The translations under genes and the position numbers were made by a program. DNA of 64,000 nucleotides, from positions 7,032,001 through 7,096,000 of the forward strand of contig NC_079381.1 in the NCBI RefSeq assembly GCF_021018895.1. Reading direction: 5' to 3'. Under the pieces are notes generated by a model that saw nothing but the letters and a program-made list of their open reading frames with translations, was not told the origin of the DNA and did no database searches. This stretch comes from Seriola aureovittata. Lineage: Eukaryota; Chordata; Actinopteri; Carangiformes; Carangidae. Below, in pieces: positions 1 through 11,774 of the stretch (position 1 is the first letter of the stretch; each line of letters opens with the position of its first letter).

Positions 1-354
1 CTTTTGATGTCTGAGGAACAGTTATGTTGTAGGATAATTGAAACAAGACCACAAACCACGGAGCAGCTTTTACTGACAGCATGCTTTGATTCTCCTCCTC
101 TGACTTTATGCCTGATACTGTTGCATGCAGTAAGCCTTTGAAGGTTTGAAAAGAGAGCTGCTACACCCCTTTAAAAATACAACACAAAAAGTGTAAGACT
201 GATTTATGTGACTTGTGAGCAGAGGGAAAATGGACTGCATAGCTGGCACCATGGCCAGAACGCTGTTGAACGGAAGCACTGCAATATACGGAACCTTATC
301 TTAGTGCGTAATCTTTAATAAAATATGCTAAACGTAATGCATTAACAGACCTAT
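1..354. other. Unassigned non-coding sequence
   Basis: AT-rich, with no open frame of interest and no repeat I recognise. It borders the first family A copy on the right. Confidence 0.5.
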
Positions 355-560
355 AGAGTTGAGAATTAAAGGAGCTATTTGCAAGATTTGCTACATAACC
401 AGCGTTACCATTAACAGCTGTTAACTTACCAGTCAAGAGAAAATGTGAATTCAGCGTCAAACTTCATTCTTTTACTCACCAAGAGCTCTCTCCAGCATTA
501 GCATTATCACTTCTTCTTTTTTTAAATTTTTTTACTGACATTAGCATGCTAATGTAGTGT
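355..560 (-). repeat. Dispersed repeat family A, copy 1
   Basis: Read on the minus strand this matches the 3' half of a repeat seen again near 1.2, 43.5, 57.7 and 62.9 kb. Shared words, in order, are GAAGTGATA, CTTGGTGAGTAAA, GAAGTTTGA, ACTGGTAAGT, AGCTGTTAATG, TATGTAGCAA and AATAGCTCCTTT. The right end contains the ATTAGCATGCTAAT word that copy 3 has as GTTAGCATGCTAAC. I do not know a published name. No coding potential was seen. Boundaries are approximate because they come from comparing copies by eye. Confidence 0.6.
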
Positions 561-711
561 ATTATCCATTTCATTTCCTCCTCTTTCAACAGTCTAAATT
601 GTTGTAGGTTCTTCCTTTATGTAAGTTTTATTAATAAGTTAAAGAAGGGTGTCAACTAAGGCTTTATCAAAGGTTACTTTAAACCATTCATTATAAGTTA
701 AGTTTAAGGAT

Positions 712-1072
712 TGTGCATTAGGGGGCAAACTTGCTTACCCATCGAGTTTTCTGTCTCCTACGATATAAGAGACTCAGGATGTGGAGGTTTTTTCTGGCCT
801 AAAGGGTCAAAAGGCCAGAGACAAGAAGTCGTCGACCAGATATGGTCGACCACTTGGATGAAGGCTCCTTCTATTAAAAGAAGGGCCCATCCCAAAGGTG
901 GGATGAGACAGATAAATAGAGGGGTTTGTGAGACGGTAGAAGAGAGATCTCATATTGGCAGGGATACTCCAGGATTCGGCATTTTTGACACGGTTTCTTT
1001 CTTGTAAATAAACTTCTTTTGGATTACAAGTAAAGACGTGTCAGCGGTGATCACTTCTTCATACCAGCACCT
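712..1072 (+). mobile_element. LTR-like block, possible solo LTR
   Basis: About 360 bp with promoter and polyadenylation features in the order expected of a retroelement LTR: a TATA-like GATAAATAG at 911-919 and AATAAA at 1007-1012, about 95 bp apart. The pentamer AGGAT flanks it at 707-711 and 1073-1077, as a target duplication would. The left end begins TG, but the right end is CT rather than CA, so termini are uncertain and the pentamer could be chance. Upstream of the TATA box lie four hairpins between 793 and 905. A 98-residue open frame crosses the block; it starts at a non-ATG codon and has no domain I recognise. The alternative is an unclassified repeat with no LTR origin. Confidence 0.35.
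793..905. repeat. Four closely spaced inverted repeats
   Basis: Four perfect stems follow one another: TCTGGCCT 793-800 with 812-819; GTCGACCA 831-838 with 843-850; CCTTCT 867-872 with 879-884; CATCCCA 888-894 with 899-905. Loops are 11, 4, 6 and 4 nt. They lie in the LTR-like block, upstream of its TATA-like site. I know of no function for them. Confidence 0.75.
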
Positions 1073-1159
1073 AGGATACCACACTAACCAGCTAGCCCTG
1101 GCCTGGTCCGGCTGTCTCACCACTTTACCGATACCAAGTCACTGCAGCGTCAAGGCTGC

Positions 1160-1325
1160 CCTGAAGAAGTAACTACTCAGAAGGCATAGCCTATTATAAC
1201 CTCTTGTCTTATAAATGCAATGATGGCTGAAGCTCTTGGTGAAACTGGTAAGTAAACAGCTGTTAATGCTAACGTTCGCTATGTAGCAAGAGAAAAAACT
1301 TATAAATAGCTCCTTAAAGTCAGAT
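1160..1325. repeat. Dispersed repeat family A, copy 2, internally inverted
   Basis: Bases 1160-1240 match the 5' half of family A on the minus strand (reverse complement reads AGAGCTTCAGCCATC, then AAGAGGTTATAATA). Bases 1236-1325 match the 3' half on the plus strand (CTTGGTGAAACTGGTAAGT, AGCTGTTAATGCTAACG, TATGTAGCAA, AATAGCTCCTT). In the other copies the halves run in the same direction, so this copy has been rearranged, or two fragments have been joined. Confidence 0.55.
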
Positions 1326-4300
1326 TTCTGTGAGATTTTACAAATGACATGAATTCATGAATTTTTTTTTAACTTTAATAAAATACATTTCCTTTCAAAG
1401 TAACAGTTATTCACACAGGAAGTCTTCCCTCCTTATTTTTATATGATACAATCATGATCATTCATGGTCCTAGAAATTAGAGGCATCACACATCATAGTA
1501 TTGTGGAAGTTTGTTGTATGAAGTTAAGAATCTATTCATTTTCTATTACATTTACTTTGGGGGCAAGTTAAAAATGAAAAAATGTCACTGTCAGAAGATC
1601 AATAACTGGCCTACAATTGAACGTAAAGTATTTGTCTTGAAAGAGCAGCCATTACATGCACTTGCACCATCACATTTATCTAACTTTTACATCCAAGCTC
1701 GAAACCTGTTTGTTATCTTGTCTCAATGTCAGCGTGTGTTCTGAGTTCAGTACTTCAATAGCTGACTGAGTCCCATCACTAAAGTACAGTTGTGGAGACC
1801 CAGAAGTTCCAAAAGCTGATTTTGTTGGCAACACTTTATTTGGATAGTCCTCCTACAGAGAATTTACAGAGTATTTGTAACATTTTGAACAGGTTATTAG
1901 TTGAGACGCAATATTACAACTTTTGCTAAACCTTAAATGGTTTTCTGATTGTTGGTTGAATATTTGTACACACATTGTCTTAAAGCTGTTTTCACACCAG
2001 GCTTGAAAACATGAGGTACACCACTCTGCCTGTATTTATTTTCAGAGGCAAACAGAAGTGCTGGAAATGTTCTTCTGTCAATCACTTAGCTAACATACCT
2101 AATGAGCTTGCAAACATTCCTGACAATAAAAATACAGTGCTCTTAATATATTTCAGTCAAAATTTCACCATGTTTTCTTCTGTTGCTGATGTAACAGGTT
2201 ACGAAGAATGCTACCATTACCTGCTTGTCTTCCGTTTTACTTGTATATGACAAATCAAACAGGATATAGGCCTCACCGTCACTGTAGAGAAAAGAAACAT
2301 GTAAGATGCACAGGGCGGATAAAAACTGAAAATAGGAGGGTGCATTAGTGATGAATGCCTGGGATTGAGCCTTTATATTTGTTCCTATTTCCCTATATTA
2401 CAGTGTCCTTGGTAAAGTTAAAGACTGTCCTAGAAAAAACAAGCCCATAGGTCGTTTGTGCAGCAGGTTATTGTGACCCACAGTTAGGTTTTGTTGTTAG
2501 GTGACATCTAGTGGCTGTAGTAATAGGACTTATTGTAAAGTTATTCACCATATCAAGTACATTCAAAACCTAGTGTATCAGAACTGACAGTTCTCAAAGA
2601 AATGCATAGTGTCATTTCATAATCAGTACTGCAAACCACAAAAGCTAATATACTAAGGCAATACAAGATTTTTAAAATACTACAGAAGAGTAGGATATAT
2701 AGTATTAAAAATATATGAATCTTCAATGATCACATTTAAATTTTTCATGCAGGAATCTTAAATAAGGTGAAGGTGCCTGTGTTCTAGCAAAAAACGCAAT
2801 ATGTTTTAAATGCACAGATAAAAGGTTTTACCTGTCTTTGCTTTGCTCAGGCTGCTCGTACCGTCTGTCAGAGTAGCATGAGCTCCTGCTTTGACTCAAA
2901 TGGGAACATATGATTTTTTTTAGACCTCTGCCAAATCTGCTAAGTGAAAGTTCAGTTGCACCGCGGTGAAGTCAGCGGGGTGGCAAAGAAAAGTTGGTTT
3001 TTCTAGACATCTCTCAACACGTCTGATCTCAGAAAAAGTAAAACCTTTAACGGCGTGCAGGGAAGCACGTCTTCAGAGGCGCGGCTAGTGGGAATAGGGA
3101 AAACAGAGTGTCTGCAAACCTTAATTATTCACAGCGGGGAGGCTATTGTCTGGCACTAAGGGGGGAGACACAAGAACTAATCAGTGGGTGACAGTCACCA
3201 TAGGACCTATGGGATTCAGTATCCTGGAATTTGATTTCTCCTTCAGGCCCCTTCCGTGGGAAATGTTACCTTCTGGGAGGGGACTTAATGGGTTTTTTGC
3301 TTTTGGGAGGATGGAAACATGACATTTAATGCACCTTTATGCTTGTTAATAAAAGGTACTGACAAACAAAGCAGTTTACCTCTCTCCATGTGATCACAGC
3401 GGCACCAACAATCAAACAAAACAGAGTGACAGAGCGAAATAACACAATACACAGTTCAAACAGCAGGCAGAACCTCACATTAAACCGCATTACATCTTGT
3501 GTAGCAATTTAGGTGATGCAATGTCAGGATTATTCCTATAATACAGATGGACCCCATATGATAATAGCATTATGCGAAATCTTATAAGAAATCTACCTCA
3601 ACTGCAGCTTATGTCGCAGATCAGCGTTTGTGCAGCTAAATGCAGCTTTGCTGAATTCTCTGGGGGTCTATTGCTGCGTGTTGTTGATGAGATAGGTGTA
3701 TATGCTGTTCCGTATCTAAATGTGCCATACAAATAAAACTGACATAAATAAAAGCTGTAGAAAACATATTTGTGAGTAAAATGTTAATGTTTCAATACAG
3801 TGGTTTCACCCAATGGCATAAACATCTTGCAGTATCTTCATTATTCCTTAGAGTACAAACTCCTCCATTAAAGCAGTTGTGATGTTGGCAAAGATGCTGG
3901 GACAAAATGACAAAATGTTATAGCCCAATGAGCTGCGACAACAGCAGTCAATCTGAGAGAAATAGACATATATCTTGTATCTACCACTTCATCTGTGGAA
4001 GAAATGAAAGGGAGGAAATTGGAACAAAAGGCAAACACATATAGAATTGTGTTTTTAACATAAAAATAGGGTGTGTGCTTTTCTTGGTTTCATCGTACAC
4101 CATTAAGAGTGAATTTATTGAATCAAAGTCTATCTACCAGCCTTTACACGCCCCTGTCACAGAAACCTGTCCTGACAGAAGGACAACATGATTGGTATCC
4201 TCAACTGTTCATTGAATTAAAAACTGTCAGACAGCACAAAGTGAATAGCAGCTGCACTAACAACATGCCTGGTGCACGTAATTTTCCCCTGTGGATGCTT

Positions 4301-6559
4301 GCGTCTTGACTGGCTTGCTTCATCCTAAAGTATAATTAGCTGATTGCCACAAACACCGTGACATTTATCATCGGCTGTACCGTGGCTTATACTTTACCAA
4401 CATGTCAAGCACTTAGTTGAAGAAGCAGTAGAGGCAGAATTTGTTCTTAGGGTGTGAGTCATGTTAGCATTATGTTTTGCATTCCAGCGAAATACCACCA
4501 AACTTCAATGTGACCTCCCTGCACCCAAGTGTCCACATAACATTAAAGGCATGATTAATATTGTTAATTCGCTTCTCATTCTTAGATTTAAAACAAAATG
4601 AAACTGTTGGCTGTGTTATCATAGTCGATGTGCAGTACCGTCTGTATGTTAGTCCAAAGAGGTGAGATGGTTGTATTGGTTTTGATATTAAAAAAGTTAA
4701 CGAGTAGTTTGAATCTATTTCCCATTTGAAAACTCTGACAACATCAGGAGTTTTTTGGTTAATAAAAGATCTTGCTAAAGCTAACCGCACAGGTACAGTT
4801 CTAGTCCTGTACATTGTAGCTAGATAATTGGAGTCGGCTAATGTTAGCTAATGGTAAACAATCGTCATAATCTCTGCTACATTTGTAAGCACGTCATCCC
4901 ATCAGTGTCTGTGAAACTGTTAGTTAGCTTATGTTAGCTTAGCAGCCAAAGTGACACTTCGAGACCTCAACTGGATAAATGAAGAATATATTTTCGGATA
5001 TTTTCAATGATCAGAATAACTTGTCAGCAGTTTTTCATTATTACCACATGTGAAAAATTACACAGTAACCATCACTAAATCTAATGCTACCTTGGAATGT
5101 GATAAGTTTTGAAAATAAGTAAATTGATATTAATTTTTTTTTCTGGCCACTTGGGGGCAGTGGAAACAAACTGTAAAAAAAACATTAACATATCCTTCAC
5201 TAAAAACAACACTGTGAGAGCAGTGAGGGTGGACCACAACAGTAAACTTGGAACATGAACAAAATCTGATAATAGACTAAAAATGCAGAGTTGTTAATCT
5301 GTGGATTATGTAAAAAAAAAAGAAAAAGAAAATAAAGCATCAACACAATGTAAGATCAAGCAAGCAAGATTTATCAAGCAAGATTACACATACACTCCCT
5401 TATTTCTATTATGTTATTTTTCTTCAGATATAAGGTGAAGTTAATATTTTTGGAAAATAGCTATCTTGCATTTGTCAGTGTTACAGTATAATAATCCTGA
5501 CCTTAAAAATCACTCAGGGCCCAAGAATACTCATGAAAGAGATGATATTATCAGAGATCAAGGATTGACAGCATAATTAATGTCATTAGAAAAGTGAGAT
5601 TGTCTAAAGGTTTCCTCTTATATATAGAATGACAACTGATAATTCCATCTGCGTAGGAGTGATTCGCAAATGTATCTGTGAATGTATCTTTTGGAAGGGC
5701 CATCTGTCATATTTCTAATGGAAATATAAAATTCACCAAAATGTATAGCTATAGAAGAAAACGTGCTGTTTGTGCATGTTCTACATATTTCAATTTCAGT
5801 GTCATAGCATGTTTACTTCACCCCATACAGCACAAGTTCAGCCTGGTTTTACTACAATATCTACTTCCATTTCCCTTTGCATGTAGTTCACTTATGTGTC
5901 TCATCTCCATTGACCTTCTCAGTTTTCTTTTTCCTGTCTGCCTGTCTCCACTTACCCCTTGTATTTCTGAACCTGTTTGAATCAACAAGGCTTCGGGCAA
6001 TGAAAAAACACAAATCAGCCTTGTCTGGATTTCTCTAACTTTCAATTTCCTCCCTGTTCTTACAGGTCGTGCATCATCTATTTCTGGCCGGCCAGTGTAA
6101 TGTTTCTTTTCCAAAGAACACAAACAACCTTCCCTTGTCAAATACCGAACTATCAGCAATGGCTTCCAGTGATTCAAGATTCAAAAATCACAGTAGACAT
6201 TGATTGACAATAATGAAGCCATTCGTCATCATCTTTATTTTTCTTTCACAGATTAATTTAATCCTTATAGTCTATGTTCCTTCCACAGATTATGTCTCAT
6301 CTATAGTCTAACTCAAATATAAATTGAAATCCATGAAAAATAACCTAAACAAGAAAAGAAACAAGACTTATGAGTCTATAGAGAGCATTGTAGTCAAAGA
6401 GAATGAAAAAAAAAATCTCAGATAGATAAACCAAAGCATTTGATGAATTGGTGATCCCGACTTTCACCTTGCACCATTATGATGTCGAAAGTTCAACTAA
6501 GTTCAAAGTTCACAAATACCATATCTGTACCATAATACATTGTAATCCAACAGGTATTG
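1326..6559. other. Unassigned non-coding stretch
   Basis: No defensible exon. Frames of 60-119 codons exist (for example 1511-1744, 2011-2250, 4470-4814 minus, 5818-6177 minus), but none has a recognisable domain or a consistent pattern. Short motifs such as 'CATCTAGTGGCTG' near 2508 and 'CACTTGGGGGCAG' near 5148 resemble pieces of common fish repeats. A CpG-rich patch at 2961-3090 is listed separately. Confidence 0.4.
2830..3110 (-). promoter_or_regulatory. CpG-rich patch with a possible minus-strand splice donor
   Basis: Nine CpG dinucleotides lie between 2961 and 3090, well above the surrounding AT-rich sequence. On the minus strand the interval ends in ACAG|GTAAAA, with the junction between 2832 and 2831, which fits a splice donor. 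Together these would suit a 5' non-coding exon reading leftward from a small CpG island. There is no coding evidence and no clear core promoter, so this is only a candidate. A conserved element or a decayed repeat would look similar. Confidence 0.2.
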
Positions 6560-6975
6560 AGACATTTGGTTCTGAGCCACAAATGTCAATCAGCTGGTGG
6601 CTGTAGTGGAAAAATCCAGGGATCACCAAGTTCATTTACAGCAGAGTTGTCTAGAATCTCTGAACCAAAATTTGTGCCAACCCATTTTTCATAAGTATAG
6701 ATAGTTCACTAACTGGTGTTATTAGATGAACACACAGAGGATCATCAAAGATATTAGTGTTCAATCCATCCAACAGCTGCTGATACATTGCACAAAAAAA
6801 CCAAAAAAAAAACAAGAGTGTCAACCTCCTGGTGGCACGAGAGGAAAGTCAGGAGGCTACATCCTCTGGGCACCATGAACAAATGTTGGTCCATCCAACC
6901 GCTGATGAGATTTTTCAGTCTGGACCAAAGTCGTCTGTGAACTGACACACTGATATACCCATCCCTAGAACCACA
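6560..6975 (+). repeat. Dispersed repeat family B, copy 1
   Basis: Carries the signature words of a widespread fish repeat: 'ATGTCAATC..GGTGGC', 'GGATCACCAA', then a second unit with 'TGTCAACCTCCTGGTGGCA', 'GAGGAAAGTCAGG', 'ATCCTCTGGGCACCATGAA', 'TCCATCCAACCG' and 'TTCAGTCTGGACCAAAG' (6912-6930), ending 'CCATCCCTAGAACCA'. The same words recur at 7.0-7.6, 19.8-20.3, 36.4-36.7 and 39.3-39.8 kb, always on the plus strand. I know this as an abundant percomorph repeat but not its class. No intact protein is encoded. Confidence 0.7.
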
Positions 6976-7029
6976 CTTCTAGAGTAGTATAAAGTGATAA
7001 AGTATTATATGTTATGTTCTTGTATGCTT

Positions 7030-7600
7030 ATATGGCTGAGGATGATGAGAATGTCACTTTTGCATATATTTGGTCATTAAACAAAGTATTGAGCAAATTA
7101 AAATGTTGCTCTGATGACTGCACAAATTTGAAGTGATCACCAAATGATTAGGGTCATTATTAGGAACCAAACAGTAATTACAAATCATCGTTAAGGGAAC
7201 ATGGACATGTGTACCAAATTTCATGGCAATCCATCCATTAGTTGTTGCTTGGAACCATACATGTGAATATCATAGGGCCACTGATGGAGAGGCAGGTGAT
7301 CACTTAGTTACTAAGGTACATCATTTGAAAATCATGAATATTTGTAAAAAAAAAAAATAATAATTTGATGGTAAACCATGCAATAAATGTAGAGATATTT
7401 CACAGGATAAATCAAAACTCTTGGCGGTGCTACAGGAAAGGTCAAGGGATCCCCAAAGTCATTTAGATTAATTCCACTGTGCACCATGAATACCTTTTAA
7501 AAAAAAAAAAAAAATGATGATAATTCTGTCTGATAGTTGTTGAGATAGTTTCACTGGGGACCAAAGTGGTGAACTGACCTATTAGCCATTTCCCTCCACA
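7030..7600 (+). repeat. Dispersed repeat family B, copy 2
   Basis: Contains, in family order, 'GAGAATGTCA', 'TATTTGGTCATTAAACAAAG', 'ACATGTGTACCAAATTTCAT' and 'GGCAATCCATCCATTAGTTG', followed by a second partial unit with 'CTTGGCGGTGCTACAGGAAA', 'CCAAAGTCATTTAG', 'ACCATGAATACC' and 'GGGGACCAAAGTGG'. Short A-tracts (7346-7356 and about 7499-7514) interrupt it. It lies about 55 bp from copy 1 in the same direction, so the two may be one decayed longer or tandem insertion. Confidence 0.7.
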
Positions 7601-8086
7601 GCTGCCAGTGTTGCTAAAAGTGTTTTCACACTCTCAAAACTACTAATTCATTAAATCATGTCAAATATACAATACTAACACATAACTAAATGTTATATAA
7701 ATTTACTATATTGTTCCCTAATGAACTTATAATAAGTTAATTTAAGCAGTATAAAGAATTAAACCTCCCAGGCCTTGGTAACTGTTTATACTATTTTCTG
7801 CAGGTAGGCGGGGAAGTATTTAGATCTTTCTGGAACTCTTATCCACTTGTCCCTGTCCCTTTAAAGCAGAAAAAAAGAAAGGTTTTGAGTTTGTCACCGC
7901 TAATCAATTACACCTCACACCACTGGGGTTGCTCCTTCATCCGCATTGTCTGCTGCCTTCAGTATTATGAACCTCCAGATGTTCTGTGCCATTGTTAATG
8001 ACCTTTGGATTCCTGGGCGTAGACCCTTGAACACAGTATTCTCCAAGATGCTTGCGGTTTGCAGGTATCCTTGAGGAGCCCTTCTG

Positions 8087-8430
8087 TTCATCCATCCATC
8101 CATATCCATACCGCTTATAGGGTCGCGTGGGGGGCTGGAGCCAAACCCAGCTAACACTGGGCGAGGGTGGGGTACACCCGTCGCCAGTCTGTCACAGGGC
8201 TGACATATAGAGACAAACAACCATTCACACTCACATTCACACCTATGGGTAATTTATAGTCACCAAATTAAACAAACTTGCATGTATTTGGACTGTGGGG
8301 GGAAGCCGGAGTACCCGGAGCGAACCCGCACAGGGAAAACATGCAAACCCCAGCCGGCAGAACTGACCCGAGCACCTTCTTGCTGTGAGGTGACAGTGGT
8401 AACCACTTTACCACCGCGCCGCCTCCTCCT
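8087..8430 (+). repeat. Common teleost interspersed repeat (CATCCATC...GCCGCC type)
   Basis: Starts with 'CATCCATCCATCCATATCC' and 'ACCGCTTATAGGGTCGCG', runs through 'GGTACACCCGTCGCCAGTCT', 'AACAACCATTCACACTCACA' and 'TTGGACTGTGGGGGGAAGCC', and ends 'TTACCACCGCGCCGCC'. I recognise this order from many fish genomes. Open frames on either strand (for example 7915-8220 minus) are products of the repeat, not genes. Its class, LINE-derived or SINE-like, is left open. Confidence 0.75.
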
Positions 8431-11400
8431 GTTCATGCATAATCGTATTTCACACATGAATCCACGACAGATGATTTTCAGATCAGATACTGCTCACTCG
8501 TGGACTCCTTCATTTCCTGCTTAATGTTTTTGTCTTTCTATGACTTGCTGTCTGTTTATGGTATAAATCACCACAATTCCCATTCGGGAAAGTGGTCTCA
8601 TGCTGTTGGACCCCACTGTAGCTTTTCCAGCAGTTGCTATACAACTGGCAGTCTACCCCTTAATGTTTTCCTCTCACACACACACAGGTTTGGGCCTAAC
8701 TTAATTCCCCAGCTGGAAGTCTCCATACAGCCTCAGCCTCAGTTTCTACAAAGCTAGAAGACAAGATCACATCATGATACACTGATGATTGCAATAAAGA
8801 AACGCTACTCCCAAGAGAGGTTCACAAGTTCTCAAATTGTCTCTATTATGGCTGCCAATTCCCGCTGATTCTCCAAACACATCCTGCCATTCTCTCCTAC
8901 AAAATGTGCTCACAGCTTCTGTCCTGATGACTGAAAGAAAATATAGGCGACTCATACAAAACATGCTTGGATGTAATTTAACTTCAGGCAGACAATGGCC
9001 TTTTCTTATACACAGTTATGCTTGCATTCAGTCTCTCTCTCTCCAAACTGCACTATGTGTATCCTTGAGGCCTAACAAATGTGTTGAATGAATGGGTTGA
9101 AATTCCTTTCAGAAAACACATTTGCAAAGCCAGTTTTTTTTTTTTTTATTTGAAAGCTGTAATGTTTATGTCTATCAGTGCTACTGTAGTTGGCAGTCTT
9201 CTTCTGTGGTGTTGCTATCAAATTGCTACAGCTCTTGGCACTACCTCTACCAACCGATTTAGCTTTGAGCATGTACTTTCATTCTAAACTTTAAAAAAGA
9301 AACTTGACAAAATAATTTTAACTTGTGCTCCTCTTATTAACTTTTTGAAAGCCTTCAATTGTGTCTCATGGTTTTCATCAGCACATGGGGTAAGTACACG
9401 TCATCTGATTCTATTAATGTTTTAGAACTCTTCATCAGTGGAATAGCAAGGCGTTTGCATGTGCAAACATGTAAGAGCCATTTTCGTAAAAGTGAAAAAT
9501 GGTAGGTATGAAATATAAAGTGGTGGAAAATAGTTAGTGGCACACCAGTTTATCGGTGGTGTATTATGCAACAGATTTGGTTTAGTGAGGCAGATTTGAA
9601 AGCTAAGCTGCCAAGTTTGGTTGCTGTAGGACTTGGTCTCACAGCTTCAACACTCAGTTTTAGTCAGAAGAAGAAGTAACAGAAGAAAATTGCAACACAA
9701 ACAACACAGACGCCAGTAGCACTCAGCAGGTTGCAAATGACTAACGGGAACTACAGTGACATATATTAGTCATGTAAATCCACAGATGCTGTATCCCAAA
9801 TCGCAACTAAGATTGGATCTGTGGCCTGGAAGAATTTTTTATTTCTTTTTTTTTTTGTCCAAATGCAACTTCCTTTGCTGCACCAACTCTAGGCAATAAC
9901 AAGGCTGCATTTGGCTGCAAAACCAAAGTCTGATATTGAAAGTATGTTACTGTCCAGCTACATATGGCCATTACTCTAACATTGCATTAATTTCACTAAA
10001 TAAAACCCTAAGTACTGGTTAAAAATAATTTTTTTTTACACTGTACAGCCTATTTTCTACAGGCTAATAAGCTGTTCTTTATCAGGCTTTACATGTGCAG
10101 CATGTCCAGTCAGTGGCACATCAAAATGGTCCATGTAACTATTCGTTATACTGAATTTCATATTGCCATCATATCCAACACACATAATATTGCACGGTTT
10201 GGGGATTTTAATACATCCTCTGGATATACTTCACAAGTGAGTTCCACAAAGACCTCCTCTCTCTCCCAGAGATGTGTTTTGGAGTTTGTTTGCATCGTGA
10301 AGCCAATTACAGCACAGATTTCTGGACAAGTTTGATAAAATCCTTTTCCTGAAAAAGGGGGAAATGATTTCCACCCTCAGGCACATTTCTCTGAATTTCC
10401 CATAACTTATTAAACACAGCCATGAAAATGTTTAACCTCAGAACCGTCTCACATGCTAAGAATGTACAGAGGACTGGAGGACAGTTTTTCATGAGCAGCA
10501 GATTTGCGCATGTATAAATCGCAGAGTGGCTGCCTATCAAATGGAACTGTGTTTATGCGCCTGTGTAGATACTGTATGTATAATCTATAAGTATATCCTT
10601 CATTATGTTTCTAACCCATTAATGCCCTTGTGTTACTGTGTGTGCACGTGCAAGAGTCTGTGTATTTGTTGGGGAGAGAGGTTGAGCAAGGTGGTATTAT
10701 AACTGTAGCATTCAATTAACTTGAGAAGAGTGGTCAGTCCCCTGTGTCAGTCAGAGCTTTGTTTTTATTAGACCAGGGGGGTTTATGCAAAGCTCCAGTG
10801 AGGATTAGCTACAAGTTGAGAAAGAATAAAGGAGCCTTTGCCTAAAATATTTCAGGGATGGTGACTGTCGCCTGTCTAAATCCTCAGTGTTCTGGGAACC
10901 TACGTATAGCTATACATGACTATAGGGCCGGGATTTCACAGGATTTCACAGTATGATTAGGTTTTGATTGTAAGCTTTGCAATTCAATTAGATATTGATT
11001 CAGCCCCACATTTATTACATGACTTGCAATACAATTATATATCAAGGCACTGTAACATTATACTGTATATGCTTGATTCACTATGAGTCAGTCACCTGAC
11101 CTCAATCCATTTATTGAGCAAAAATGTCAAACATGCTCTGGTTACAGCTTCTGAAATGTGAGACTGTGCGTGGGTTTTATTTTTATTTCTAATTTCAATA
11201 TCTTTGGATTTTCGACAGTTAGTGGGACAAAACAAGCAATTTGCAGATATCCCGCTGGGCTCTAATCTATTAATTAAATAATATTGATAATCAATAACGA
11301 AAATAATAATGAATTGCAGCAGATCCTCAATCACTATGATAATGTATTACATGTTAAAGACCAGACTGAAGGTAGCCTATCAAACCTGTGAAACAAGCTG

Positions 11401-11774
11401 GTGATATTCTATATTTTTCGACTTATTGTCAACAAATCCTTTGAAAAGACCAAAATCAACAATGAATTGATGTTACTAACAAGTATTTTCTGTTCCACCA
11501 AAGCCTTATAGCTAATTCCAGTCCTTTAGAACTCCACTGTTGTCCAAAAACCATTTAAAACACATAAATGAACCACACTGTTGCACTGGCTGACATCCTC
11601 AGTCATTAACTTGAACACTGGAGTTTTTGTTGAGTTTGAGTTGACTTTTGGTCCTTCTTTATTGATAAAGCTTGAATCACACCTTATATTTTTACTGAAC
11701 CAAACATGGAGGTGCATATGAGTTTTAATTCATTGTATCCTTTATCCTAGCCAAATTTACTGTGGATGATTAAT
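8431..11774. other. Unassigned non-coding stretch
   Basis: No exon or element I can support apart from the family C fragment at 9061-9135. Frames are short and overlap on both strands. 9840-9856 is T-rich. Nothing else seen. Confidence 0.4.
9061..9135 (+). repeat. Short dispersed repeat family C, copy 1
   Basis: Shares 'ATCCTTGAG', 'CTAACAAATGTGTTGAATG', 'TCAGAAAACA' and 'CAAAG' in the same order and spacing with 22283-22345. Similarity fades after the T-rich tract at 9135, though both copies have 'GCAGTCTTCTT' further on (about 9194 and 22402). The family is unidentified. Confidence 0.5.

Noticed and set aside
711..1007. 98-codon plus frame over the hairpin cluster
   Set aside because: Non-ATG start, no domain, and it crosses the putative TATA and polyadenylation region.
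5818..6177. 119-codon minus frame
   Set aside because: No motif, and it overlaps a 100-codon plus frame. A chance frame in non-coding DNA.
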